Of a DNA stretch of 64,000 bases, positions 45,034 to 53,521 are shown in pieces; positions within the stretch are counted from its first letter, which is position 1, and every line of letters begins with the position of its first letter. A program made the position numbers and the translations under genes. The DNA comes from Opitutaceae bacterium (lineage in GTDB: Bacteria; Verrucomicrobiota; Verrucomicrobiia; Opitutales; Opitutaceae), in NCBI GenBank assembly GCA_016715765.1, contig JADJZJ010000004.1, forward strand, positions 47,738 to 111,737. The letters are read 5' to 3'. The notes under the pieces were generated by a model, which saw nothing but the letters and a program-made list of their open reading frames with translations, did not search any database and was not told the DNA's origin.

Positions 45034-45912
45034 TCACTCGGCAAGCAACCTGAGCGCCTCGGCCTGGAAATAGCGGTTCCAGGACCGGTTGCCACCCAGT
45101 TCGTCGAGCGCCCGCCCCGCCACCGCCGACAAATCCGCCCGGGCCGCTGTGGTTTCGCGCACCGCCACGTAGAAATACTTGCCCCGGCCCCAGCGCGGCA
45201 GCGTCCGGTGCTCGCCCAGCGCCACCGCCCGGTCGAAGCATTCGCGCGCCCGGACCATGTCGCCTCCGCGTGACGATGGCATCGCGAGGTAATAGATGCC
45301 CCACGAAAATGTGCTCGTGGACTCCTCCCACTGCGGGTCGACGGCGTCCATGCGTTCCAGCATGGTTTTCGCGCGCTCCATCAGCCGGACGTTGACGATG
45401 CGGCCGAAGAGCCCGAGGCAGTCGCGGAAGATATAGAATACTCCCGTGGCCCAGAAGTGCATGGCGCCCATCTCCCGCGCGCCGAGGGCCGGCGTCGCGT
45501 CCCAAACTGTCTGCCCCTGCCGGATCCGCTTGAGAAAGTCCGGGTTGGTCGCCATCGCCCGTTCGCATGCCTGCAGTCCGGCGATGTAGCACTTGAGCCG
45601 GTCCTTGGCCCGATGCCGGAAGGCCGCTCCTTCCAGGAGATGCAGGCTGGCAAGTTCGATCCAGGCCTCAGGATCATCCGGTTGTGCGGCGGCGATCGTC
45701 TCCCAGGCGCGGATGGCCGCCCGGGCGGTTTCCAGGGTTTCGATCCCATCGCCCAGTTCCCGGGCCTGGGCGCATTCCGCGGCGGAAACCACCCGCCCGC
45801 CGGTCGCCGGGTGCTTGGTCCAGCCGGGCGTCCAGCCGATGGCCTGCACCGTCGTGCCGCCAACAAACCACCACACCAGCAATCCAACCATGAAGGTGAA
45901 CGGGGTTCTCAT
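45034..45912 (-). CDS. TPR-like exported protein, TRAP-T (TatT)-like
   Basis: A 292-residue protein with an N-terminal membrane/signal segment (FTFMVGLLVWWFVGG). An all-helical TPR-like body follows, with ETARAAIRAWETIAAAQPDDPEAWIELASLHLLEGA and the end RWGRGKYFYVAVRET. The last segment resembles TatT, the periplasmic TPR component sometimes paired with TRAP transporters, but no TRAP genes are nearby. It follows the hydrolase by 16 bases and is presumably co-transcribed with it. Function unknown. Confidence 0.65.
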   Translation of the reverse strand: MRTPFTFMVGLLVWWFVGGTTVQAIGWTPGWTKHPATGGRVVSAAECAQARELGDGIETLETARAAIRAWETIAAAQPDDPEAWIELASLHLLEGAAFRHRAKDRLKCYIAGLQACERAMATNPDFLKRIRQGQTVWDATPALGAREMGAMHFWATGVFYIFRDCLGLFGRIVNVRLMERAKTMLERMDAVDPQWEESTSTFSWGIYYLAMPSSRGGDMVRARECFDRAVALGEHRTLPRWGRGKYFYVAVRETTAARADLSAVAGRALDELGGNRSWNRYFQAEALRLLAE

Positions 45913-45928
45913 GGGCCGGTCATTTGGT

Positions 45929-46810
45929 TCATGGTGTGATCGCCGCTGAGGCCAGAGGCAGGGGAACTCCGTCGGATTTCTCCGCCTGGAACAGATCCGA
46001 GTGCAAGCAAAGGTCGCGCCACAGTGCGCACCAGGTCGGCCAGTCATGCGCCCCATCAATGGTCGCCACCCGGTTCGCCGGCAGCAGGCCGGCGAGGAGA
46101 CGATGGCCGGGTGCCAGCGAATCGCGCCGCCCGCAAAGCAGCCAGGTCGGCGGCAGGACCGCCGATTGCATGCCTAGGAACGTCCAGATCTGCTCCTCGA
46201 CGCCGCCGGCCTGCGGGTCGCGTCCGGCCGCCCAGGCGGCCGGCCCGCCAGAGGCTATGATCCCGTCGAACAGCCCGCCGTCCTTGCCCAGATAGGGACC
46301 GAGCAGCACCAAGGCGTCGACCGAGCCGGGAAGGTCGCGCTCACACAGCAGCGCGCCCAATCCGCCGAGCGACACTCCCACCAGCACGATCCGGCGGTAG
46401 CCCTGCTGGCGTGCGGGCTGCAATACATCGGCTTGGAGCTGTGCGATCACCGTTCGCTGGAAATAATACCCGAGATGCGCGTCCACCGCGATGCTGTCGA
46501 CCCTCGCCCCGGACTCCCGCAGCGTGGTCATAAAACCTTCCCGCTCAAAATCCGCCATCGCCCCGCCACGACCGGGCAGAAACACCACCAGCGTGGCCGC
46601 ACGTTCCGCGGCGACCATCGGTGCCGCCTGCGTGGGTATGGGTGCGGGAGTTTTGCGCAACAGCAGGCTGCAACCGGTCAACGACAGCATCAGTACCAGG
46701 ATTACGGTGACGACCCCGGGGCGTGACCGTCGTTGCAGTACGAATGATTCGGGCTCTGGGCAGCCGTCCGGCCTGGGCGTGCACCTCGACATTCGTGGGG
46801 CCCTTGGCAT
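45929..46810 (-). CDS. Alpha/beta-hydrolase lipoprotein
   Basis: A 293-residue protein with a lipobox (LSLTGC, Cys47 from the ATG at 46810). An internal start is possible because the first ~30 residues are basic and unusual. The hydrolase fold has LVVFLPGRGG, the nucleophile elbow VGVSLGGLG and DGAHDWPTW carrying the catalytic His. It is probably a periplasmic esterase/lipase-type enzyme. The substrate is unknown. The downstream TPR protein may be a partner. Confidence 0.75.
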   Translation of the reverse strand: MPRAPRMSRCTPRPDGCPEPESFVLQRRSRPGVVTVILVLMLSLTGCSLLLRKTPAPIPTQAAPMVAAERAATLVVFLPGRGGAMADFEREGFMTTLRESGARVDSIAVDAHLGYYFQRTVIAQLQADVLQPARQQGYRRIVLVGVSLGGLGALLCERDLPGSVDALVLLGPYLGKDGGLFDGIIASGGPAAWAAGRDPQAGGVEEQIWTFLGMQSAVLPPTWLLCGRRDSLAPGHRLLAGLLPANRVATIDGAHDWPTWCALWRDLCLHSDLFQAEKSDGVPLPLASAAITP

Positions 46811-47000
46811 CAGACTAACAACATAAACCCAGCCGGCCGATTAGCAAAAAATATCACCGGAGGACGGGTTGTCGCACGCCATATGCGCCGCGGAGTAAAT
46901 GTGGCGCGATTTCCGCCAGAGCTATTCAAATAGCCACGACCTTCGTACCCCGCATCTGCACTTGCACGTCCCGGGTCTGATGCGTTGCGTGGCACCGCTC

Positions 47001-49073
47001 ATGATTGGTCTACGCGACGACAACGAACACCTGCCCCCGCAGGCGCCGCCCAGTCGTGCCCCAGAGTTCACGGCCAGAATTTTCGCGGATGGCGGCTGGC
47101 TGCATGACGGGCTGCAATTGGAGCACCGGCCCCAGCAGGAACAGATGGCCCGGGCCACCGCGGCCGCCTACGACGCCGACGAGGTCCTGCTCTTCGAGGC
47201 CGGCACGGGCGTGGGCAAGTCCCTCGCCTACCTGCTCCCCGGCATCATTCACGCGACCGACCAGTCCCGGCAGCTCATCGTCTCGACCCACACCATCTCG
47301 CTGCAGGAACAGTTGGAAACCAAGGACCTGCCCCTGTGCCGGCGGGTGTTCCGCTCCACGCCGGAACTCGCCGCGTACGCGGACTTCAAGAGCGCCGTGC
47401 TGGTCGGCAAGGCCAACTACCTCTGCACCACGCGCCTCGCCTCCGCCCTGCGCGACCGGCAGGAACTCTTCGCCACGCCCGAGCACAGCGAGTTGCAGCG
47501 CATCGCGGATTGGGCCGCCAAAACCCGCGAGGGTCTGCGCCACGAACTTTCGCCGCCGCCGTCCCCGGAGATTTGGGAATGGGTCAACGCCGACTCCTCC
47601 GCCTGTTCGCGCAAGCACTGCAACTGCGAAAGCTGCTTCTACCAGCGCGCCCGCGCCCGGCTGCGCACCGCGCAGGTCATCATCGTCAACCACTCGCTCC
47701 TCTTCGCCCACATCAACGCCGGCGGCGCCGCCGAAAAGGGCGCCGCCCGCGGTGTGCTGTTCCCGGATGACTTTGTCGTGCTGGACGAGGCGCACACGAT
47801 CCCGGAGGTCGCCACCGATCACTTCGGCCTCCGCCTGAGCAGCTACGGCACGGAGCGGATGCTGAAATACCTCTTCAACCCCAAGAACCGGCGCGGGCTG
47901 CTGGCCAAGCACGGCGGCCCGATGGACCAGCAACTCGTGATTGATGCGTTGGAAGCGTCCGAGCAGTTCTTCGGTTTTCTGCGGGAGAAACTCCTCGTCA
48001 AACACTCCATCGTGCGCATCCGCAGCGAGGGCGCCGCCGAGCCCTGGCTCGACGAGCCGCTGCAAAAGCTCATCAAGGCCGTCGGCGCCCGGGCCGACAA
48101 ACTCGATGAGGGCCCCGCGCGCGACGAACTGCTCGAGCAGCGCGGCCGGCTCAAGACCTGCCAGACCGGGTTGCGCCAATGGCTCGGCGTGGCCGATGAG
48201 GGCTCGGTCTACTGGCTCGAGCGTTCGGGCCGCCGCCAGCAGATCGTCACCCTGCGCACGGCCCCGCTCGATATCGCGCCGCATCTCCGCGACCATCTGC
48301 TCGAGCGCGGCACCTCGATCCTCTTCACCAGCGCCACCCTGGCCATGGGCGGCGGCATCGAGCCCTTTCAGGCGCGCATTGGCGCGGAGCAGGCCCGTGC
48401 CGTGGTGGTGCAGTCGCCCTTCGATTTCGATCGCAACATGCGGGTCTTCGTCGCTGCCGACGTCCCCCTGCCCTCACCCGGGGAGGCCCGCCTCGCCCTC
48501 GCCGCCCTGACCGACTACATCCGCTTCTGCACCCTGCGCGTCGCGGGCGGTTCGCTCGTTCTCTTCACCAGTTACCAGGACATGCGCCACATTGCGGCGG
48601 CCCTGCAGGAGGAGTTCACCGCCGCCGGGCGGCCGTTTTTCATGCAGGGTGAGGATTTGTCCCGCACCGAACTGACCCGCCGGTTGCAGGAGGTGGGCAA
48701 CGGCATCCTGTTCGGTACCGACAGTTTCTGGGCCGGCGTTGACGTCCCCGGGCCGTCGCTTTCCCAGGTCATCATCACCCGCCTGCCGTTCGATCCCCCC
48801 TCGCATCCCATCGCCGAGGCCCGCAGCGAATGGGTCCGCGACCGGGGCGGCAACCCCTTCAACGAGCTGACCCTCCCGGACGCCCTTATGAAATTCCGCC
48901 AGGGGGTGGGCCGGCTGATCCGGAGCGCCACGGACCACGGCCTCATCACCATTCTCGATACACGCGTGCTCGCCAAAACCTACGGGAGGCTTTTCCTTGG
49001 CTGCCTGCCGGTTGCAGAACATACTCGACTGACCATGGCAAATCGCGACACCGTGTTTCTTCCTTACAACTAG
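47001..49073 (+). CDS. dinG: ATP-dependent helicase DinG-type
   Basis: A 690-residue XPD/DinG-like 5'-3' helicase. Walker A is AGTGVGKS (67-74) and the DEAH box is 262-265. Fe-S cluster cysteines are C142, C202, C207 and C212 (CSRKHCNCESC). SFWAGVDVPG and RQGVGRLIRSATDHG form motifs V/VI. It unwinds D-loops, R-loops and G4 DNA. ATG 47001 is chosen by the start of conserved residues. 46980 and 46899 are alternatives. The PP2C gene starts 21 bases later. Confidence 0.92.
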   Translation: MIGLRDDNEHLPPQAPPSRAPEFTARIFADGGWLHDGLQLEHRPQQEQMARATAAAYDADEVLLFEAGTGVGKSLAYLLPGIIHATDQSRQLIVSTHTISLQEQLETKDLPLCRRVFRSTPELAAYADFKSAVLVGKANYLCTTRLASALRDRQELFATPEHSELQRIADWAAKTREGLRHELSPPPSPEIWEWVNADSSACSRKHCNCESCFYQRARARLRTAQVIIVNHSLLFAHINAGGAAEKGAARGVLFPDDFVVLDEAHTIPEVATDHFGLRLSSYGTERMLKYLFNPKNRRGLLAKHGGPMDQQLVIDALEASEQFFGFLREKLLVKHSIVRIRSEGAAEPWLDEPLQKLIKAVGARADKLDEGPARDELLEQRGRLKTCQTGLRQWLGVADEGSVYWLERSGRRQQIVTLRTAPLDIAPHLRDHLLERGTSILFTSATLAMGGGIEPFQARIGAEQARAVVVQSPFDFDRNMRVFVAADVPLPSPGEARLALAALTDYIRFCTLRVAGGSLVLFTSYQDMRHIAAALQEEFTAAGRPFFMQGEDLSRTELTRRLQEVGNGILFGTDSFWAGVDVPGPSLSQVIITRLPFDPPSHPIAEARSEWVRDRGGNPFNELTLPDALMKFRQGVGRLIRSATDHGLITILDTRVLAKTYGRLFLGCLPVAEHTRLTMANRDTVFLPYN

Positions 49074-49094
49074 CCCGCCCGTCATCCAACCATC

Positions 49095-49820
49095 ATGATC
49101 AAGCTTCGCGCCGCCGGCCTCACCGATATTGGGCGTGTCCGCCGCAATAACGAGGACCGTTTCCTTTGCGATCCGGTGGCGATGTTCTTTGGGGTGGCCG
49201 ACGGTGTCGGTGGACTCCCGGGCGGCGCCGAGGCCTCCGAGCGCACGCTGGAAGAGGTCATCCTCCGGCTTCAGGCCCACCTCGGCCACGGGGAACCGAA
49301 CCTCGAGACCATCGTGCATGAGACGAACGAGGCCGTGCAGGAACTCGGCCGGACCATCAGCCCGGACATGGGCATCGCCTCCACCCTCACTTTCGCGCAC
49401 ATCCGCGGCCGCATCATGCACCTCGCGCATGTCGGCGATTCCCGGGCTTACCTCTGGCGCGAGGGCCGGCTGACGGCGCTGACCAGCGACCATTCCGTGG
49501 AGAACGAGGCCCGCGCCCGCCGCGCCCGCGGCGAGAAAATTTTCTTCCACGAGGTCAACCGCAACGCCCTCACGCGCTGCATGGGCCAGCCCACCCCGCC
49601 GGAACCGGACCTCCTGCAGCACGAGGTCAAGGCCGGGGACCGCTATCTTTTCTGCACCGACGGCATCACCCGCCTCGTCAACGATGCCGAGTTGGAGGAC
49701 ATCATGGCCCGCCCGGCCGAGCCCGAGCCTTTGATGCGCGATCTCATCAACCTCGCCCTCCGCCGCGGCGGACCCGACAACGCCACCGGGGTGATCGTGT
49801 ACATCGATTCGGTCGAGTGA
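49095..49820 (+). CDS. PP2C-family serine/threonine protein phosphatase
   Basis: A 241-residue metal-dependent phosphatase. Motifs are AGLTDIGRVRRNNEDRF, FFGVADGVGGLPGG (metal Asp), MHLAHVGDSRAYL, LTSDHS, LFCTDGITRLV and the final GGPDNATGVIV. All metal-binding Asp residues are present. It would reverse Ser/Thr phosphorylation, but no Hanks-type kinase is seen in the window. Placed between dinG and a TPR gene, it is probably in one transcript. Confidence 0.94.
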   Translation: MIKLRAAGLTDIGRVRRNNEDRFLCDPVAMFFGVADGVGGLPGGAEASERTLEEVILRLQAHLGHGEPNLETIVHETNEAVQELGRTISPDMGIASTLTFAHIRGRIMHLAHVGDSRAYLWREGRLTALTSDHSVENEARARRARGEKIFFHEVNRNALTRCMGQPTPPEPDLLQHEVKAGDRYLFCTDGITRLVNDAELEDIMARPAEPEPLMRDLINLALRRGGPDNATGVIVYIDSVE

Positions 49821-49821
49821 G

Positions 49822-50130
49822 ATGACCGATCGCGTCGGGCAGTTTCAGGCCATGGTGGCCCGTCAGCCGGACAACGAGTTGTTCCGTTTCAGTCTCGCCC
49901 AGGCCCTGATCGCCGCCAACCGCGCCCCTGAAGCCGAGCCGCACCTGGCCGCCTGCATCACCAAAAAACCCGACTGGATGCTCCCCCGCATCCTCCTCGG
50001 CAAGCAGCTCCTCGCCACCGGCCGCGAAGCCGAGGCCAGGCCCCTGCTGGAAGAGGCTCTCCGCCTCGCCATCGCCCAGGACCACGAGGACCCGGCGGCG
50101 GAGCTGAAGGCGCTGTTGTCGGGCAAATAA
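49822..50130 (+). CDS. Small TPR-like protein
   Basis: A 102-residue helical protein of about two to three TPR motifs: FRFSLAQALIAANRAPEAEPHLAACI and PRILLGKQLLATGREAEARPLLEEAL. It starts one base after the phosphatase stop, so it is likely coupled to it and may be a protein-interaction partner. No other feature is visible. Confidence 0.75.
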   Translation: MTDRVGQFQAMVARQPDNELFRFSLAQALIAANRAPEAEPHLAACITKKPDWMLPRILLGKQLLATGREAEARPLLEEALRLAIAQDHEDPAAELKALLSGK

Positions 50131-50157
50131 AAAGCCGCCCCAAGTGATGGGACGGCT
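50125..50157 (-). terminator. Rho-independent terminator of tRNA-Met
   Basis: On the minus strand AGCCGTCCCATC then TTGGGGCGGCT forms a hairpin followed by TTTTATTT. It lies seven bases past the 3' end of tRNA-Met. On the plus strand the same hairpin sits just after the TPR gene. Confidence 0.8.
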
Positions 50158-50163
50158 GTAAAT

Positions 50164-50238
50164 TGGTGCCAGAGGGCGGGATTGAACCGCCGACCAAGGG
50201 CTTATGAGTCCCCTGCTCTACCACTGAGCTACCCTGGC
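50164..50238 (-). tRNA. tRNA-Met (anticodon CAT)
   Basis: Complete cloverleaf: acceptor GCCAGGG/CTCTGGC, D arm GCTC...GAGC, anticodon arm GGGGA-CTCATAA-GCCCT with CAT, T arm GGCGG-TTCAATC-CCGCC, encoded CCA. The paired first acceptor bases (G-C) indicate elongator rather than initiator tRNA. Reads away from the transporter genes. Confidence 0.95.
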
Positions 50239-50382
50239 GAAAGGAGGGTGGAAAGTGCAGTTTCCGCCGGGAAAATCCAACAAAATTTTCAATCGCCCAT
50301 CCACCGGGCTCCGCCGAGGTGAAAAACCGCGAAGGACGGCATGGCTCGCAAAGCCCTCTACGCGAGTCCGTGCGGCGACGCG

Positions 50383-51195
50383 CTACTTGGCCGCGCCGGC
50401 CATCAGGCCGGTCACGAAGGTCTTCCGCGCGAGGAGGAACAGCAGCAGGGGCGGCAGGCTGAACAGCACGGCCGCCGCCGCCATCTGGTTCCAGACTTCC
50501 AGATACTCCCCCACGAAAAGCCCGATGCCGACGGGAATGGTCCGGGTAGAATCGGACGAGGTGAGCAACAGGGCGAAGAAAAACTCGTTCCAGGAACCGA
50601 GGAAGGCAAACAGGGCGGTGGCCCCGAGGCCGGGCAGCGCCAGCGGCAAAATCACCATCCGCAGGGCCTGCAGGCGGGAGCAGCCGTCGATCAACGCCGC
50701 CTCCTCCACTTCGCGCGGGATGGTCTGGAAAAATCCGTACAGCAGCCAGATGACAAACGGCAGCAGCAGCGCGGTGTGGACCACAACAAGCCCCAGCCGC
50801 ATGTCGTACAGGCCGACCTGCTGCATGAGCTGAAACAGCGGAATGATGATCGAGGCCCCCGGCAGCATCTGCGAAAGCAAAAACACGATGAGGATGAGGC
50901 CCCGCCCCTTGAACTGGAAGCGGGCGAAGGCGAACGCGGCCAGGCTGCCGATGGCCAGCGTCAACATCATCGTGGAAAACGCGACGATCAGGCTGTTCAG
51001 GGTGTAGGTCGTGAACGGCAGGTAAAAGAACATGTCGCGGTACGGCCGCAAGGTCAGGTGGGGGCTGATCCACTCCGGCGGATACTTGCTCACTTCCCCC
51101 AGCGGCTTGAGCGAAGTGGCCATGATCCAGAAAAAGGGCAGCAATACGAACGCCGCCAGAACCAGTCCCAGGATGATCAGCAGGGCCTTTTTCAT
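50383..51195 (-). CDS. Sugar ABC transporter permease, MalG-type
   Basis: A 270-residue inner-membrane permease with six predicted helices. The EAA loop (EVEEAALIDGCSRLQALRMVILPLALPG) contacts the ATPase. Fits the MalG family of CUT1 importers. ATG 51195 overlaps the stop of the first permease by four bases (ATGA). It is the last gene of a binding protein-permease-permease operon on the minus strand with no ATPase gene attached. Confidence 0.93.
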   Translation of the reverse strand: MKKALLIILGLVLAAFVLLPFFWIMATSLKPLGEVSKYPPEWISPHLTLRPYRDMFFYLPFTTYTLNSLIVAFSTMMLTLAIGSLAAFAFARFQFKGRGLILIVFLLSQMLPGASIIIPLFQLMQQVGLYDMRLGLVVVHTALLLPFVIWLLYGFFQTIPREVEEAALIDGCSRLQALRMVILPLALPGLGATALFAFLGSWNEFFFALLLTSSDSTRTIPVGIGLFVGEYLEVWNQMAAAAVLFSLPPLLLFLLARKTFVTGLMAGAAK

Positions 51196-51596
51196 GCGGG
51201 TTCGTGGCGGGCGCTGAGCTTGAGGTAGACGAACGCAAACCCGACCAGGAGCAGGAACATGACGTTGGAGAGCGCCGAGCCGCGGCCCAGGTCGAAATGC
51301 ACGAAGGACAACTCCCGCACCAGCACGGGCAGGACCATCGTCGCATTGAGCGGACCGCCCCGCGTCATGACAAAGACCAGGTTGAAATCGTTGAAGCTCC
51401 AGATCACCCCGAGCACGAGAAGCACGGAGCCCACCGCCTGCAGGTTCGGGAGCGTGATGTAGCGGAAACGCGCCAGCCGGGTGGCGCCATCGACGGCCGC
51501 GGCTTCGTATTGCTCGGTGGGGATGGTCTTCAGTCCCGCCAGAAACATCACCATCGCAAAGGGGTAAACTGCCAGATCCGCGCGACCATGACACAC
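51192..51596 (-). CDS. Sugar ABC transporter permease, MalF-type, C-terminal part (frameshifted)
   Basis: The remaining part of the first permease in a second frame: YPFAMVMFLAGLKTIPTEQYEAAAVDGATRLARFRYITLPN is the EAA loop, then two or three helices to the end (VMFLLLVGFAFVYLKLSA). It joins 51548-52060 if the A3 run at 51566-51568 is made A4. Whether the real genome is intact must be checked in reads. Confidence 0.85.
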   Translation of the reverse strand: MCHGRADLAVYPFAMVMFLAGLKTIPTEQYEAAAVDGATRLARFRYITLPNLQAVGSVLLVLGVIWSFNDFNLVFVMTRGGPLNATMVLPVLVRELSFVHFDLGRGSALSNVMFLLLVGFAFVYLKLSARHEPA

Positions 51597-52060
51597 CCGA
51601 GCGCGGTGGCAGGGCGACCGAGCCAGGAAGTGCCGGGATCGATGAATCCGGCCAGCGCCAGCCAGTAGTTAACGATGCCGGAGTGATCGTTGAGGATCCA
51701 TTTCCAGGCGAATCCCGCCACCACGGGAGAGATGACCCAGGGGATGGTGTAGAGAAAGGTGAGCAGGCCGGTGATCCGGCCGAGCTTCAGGTTGAGCAGG
51801 AGGGCAAAACCGAGGCCGACCAGCAGCGCCAGCAGGGTGCCCACGATCGCATACACGGCGGTGTTGCGGAAGGAGTGCCAGAAAAGGTCGTCACTGAAGA
51901 TGCGTTCGTAGTTGGCCCAGCCCACCCACCCGTGGTCGCCCCGGATCAGGCTGACGTCACGGAAGCTGTTGTACAGGTTGCGCGCCAGCGGGTAGACCAG
52001 CACCAGGGCCGTAAAGAGCAACGCGGGGACCAGGAGGAGGTACGGCGTCGCCTTCTTCAT
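51548..52060 (-). CDS. Sugar ABC transporter permease, MalF-type, N-terminal part (frameshifted)
   Basis: First part, 170 residues from ATG 52060: PYLLLVPALLFTALVLVYPLARNLYNSF, then GTLLALLVGLGFALLLNLKL, IPWVISPVVAGFAWKWI and ALGCVMVARIWQF. A frame change follows at TTTACC where TTTTACC is expected. Typical of CUT1 MalF/UgpA-type permeases. The start overlaps the binding-protein stop by four bases. Confidence 0.88.
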   Translation of the reverse strand: MKKATPYLLLVPALLFTALVLVYPLARNLYNSFRDVSLIRGDHGWVGWANYERIFSDDLFWHSFRNTAVYAIVGTLLALLVGLGFALLLNLKLGRITGLLTFLYTIPWVISPVVAGFAWKWILNDHSGIVNYWLALAGFIDPGTSWLGRPATALGCVMVARIWQFTPLRW

Positions 52061-53340
52061 CGGTGCTCGTCGATCATGCGCTGGGCTTCCCGGGCGGCCC
52101 GGTCGAGCGCGGCCTGGGCGGAGAGTTCGCCGACGATCGCCTTCAGGCACTCGGGGGTGAAGACGTTGCCGGCGATCGCGGTGATCTGGGGGTGCGCCGG
52201 CCAGGGCCGGGCGTGCTTCAGTTCGCTGAGGTAAACGGGCAGATGGGGGACCTTGGCGGCCGCGGGACTCTGCAATGCGCTCGTGGTGCAGGCGAGGGCA
52301 CCCAGGTCCTCCGTGACCCAGAACTGGTCGGACTCCGGATTGCGCAGGAATTTCAACAGCTCCCAGGCCTCCTGCGGGTGCTTCGAGCGGGCGTTGATCG
52401 CATACATGACGAGATCCTGCAGCGTGGGCGCGGTGTCGTACTCGGCGATGCGGTCGTCCGGCACCGGCACGGGGACGACATACATGCCCTTCCCGGGCAC
52501 CTTGTCCTCGATCATGCGCCGGAACCAGGGCCCCTCGATGCTCATGGCGGCCTTGTTGTTCGCAAACAGGTCGCTCACCTCCGAATGCGTGTAGGCCAGG
52601 AAGCCGGGGGTGATCGAATGGTCCTGCTGATACATGTCGGCAAAGAGCTGGAGCGCCGCGACCCCGCGCGGGGAGTTGAATTCGATTCGGTTCAGGTCCG
52701 GCGACATGACATCGGCCCCGGCCTTGTAGAAGAACGGGATCAGCCGATACGCAAAGCCGCCCTTGTCGCCGCCCATGAGCACGAGGCCGTACTGGTCCAC
52801 CACCCCGTCGCCATCGGTGTCCCGGGTTAGTTTCAGCGCCGCCGCCCGGAACTCCGACCAGGTCTTCGGGGGGGCGATGCCGGCCCGGTCGAACAGTTCC
52901 TGGTTGCAGCAGAGCACGAAGGCGATGGCGTTCGCCGGCAGCCCATAGCAGTTGCCCCGGTATTCGGTCGATTCCATGAGCCGAGGAACAAACCACTGCC
53001 GCACTTGGGGAAAGTCCGGAAATCGGTTGATCGGATAATAGTAGCCCGCCTGGCTGAACTCGGCCGCGTAATTGGCGTGGGTGTTCATGACGTCGGGGCC
53101 GGCCCCGGCGGCGAAACTGGCGTACAGGATCTCCCGGATCATGTACCAACTTTTGTCGCTCTGGGTAACTTCCACCCCCGGGTGCGTCCGATTGAACTCG
53201 GCCACGCGCTCCCGCAGGAACGCCGTCTGTTGCGGCAGGCCGCCGAAATTCCAGTTCTGGAGCTCCACGACATCGCTCTTCCTGCCACAGGAGAAAACCG
53301 AGAGGCAAAGCGCCAACGTGAGGGCGATCCTGCTATTCAT
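52057..53340 (-). CDS. Sugar ABC transporter substrate-binding lipoprotein
   Basis: A 427-residue CUT1 binding protein. It has a signal with lipobox LSVFSC (Cys18), family motifs FNRTHPGVEVTQ, YGLPANAIAFVLCCNQELFDRAG and FLRNPESDQFWV. It carries an EF-hand-like loop DTDGDGVVD near residue 196, likely a calcium site. First gene of the permease operon. The sugar is unknown. Because a binding protein, two permeases and no ATPase are present, the MalK-type gene at 11002 is a candidate partner. Confidence 0.93.
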   Translation of the reverse strand: MNSRIALTLALCLSVFSCGRKSDVVELQNWNFGGLPQQTAFLRERVAEFNRTHPGVEVTQSDKSWYMIREILYASFAAGAGPDVMNTHANYAAEFSQAGYYYPINRFPDFPQVRQWFVPRLMESTEYRGNCYGLPANAIAFVLCCNQELFDRAGIAPPKTWSEFRAAALKLTRDTDGDGVVDQYGLVLMGGDKGGFAYRLIPFFYKAGADVMSPDLNRIEFNSPRGVAALQLFADMYQQDHSITPGFLAYTHSEVSDLFANNKAAMSIEGPWFRRMIEDKVPGKGMYVVPVPVPDDRIAEYDTAPTLQDLVMYAINARSKHPQEAWELLKFLRNPESDQFWVTEDLGALACTTSALQSPAAAKVPHLPVYLSELKHARPWPAHPQITAIAGNVFTPECLKAIVGELSAQAALDRAAREAQRMIDEHR

Positions 53341-53521
53341 GAGGGGAAAACTAAGCGGCAGCGGAGCTATGAAGACAGGGCCGGAAAAAGGGTCAACCGA
53401 TCCTTTTCACATCGGCTGGAACCGAGGCGCCGGACGGGCTGGAGTACACGTCAATAAGTCTAACGTCAGCTTTCAAAATTCACGGCACTACCGGCAACCA
53501 GCGGCGGGCGATCGCCGGCGA

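Noticed and set aside
47010..48296. Long minus-strand reading frame opposite dinG
   Set aside because: It is an antisense frame caused by high-GC third codon positions. The plus-strand protein has all DinG motifs.
50164..50382. Possible integration site at tRNA-Met
   Set aside because: No integrase, no direct repeat of the tRNA end and ordinary chromosomal genes on both sides.
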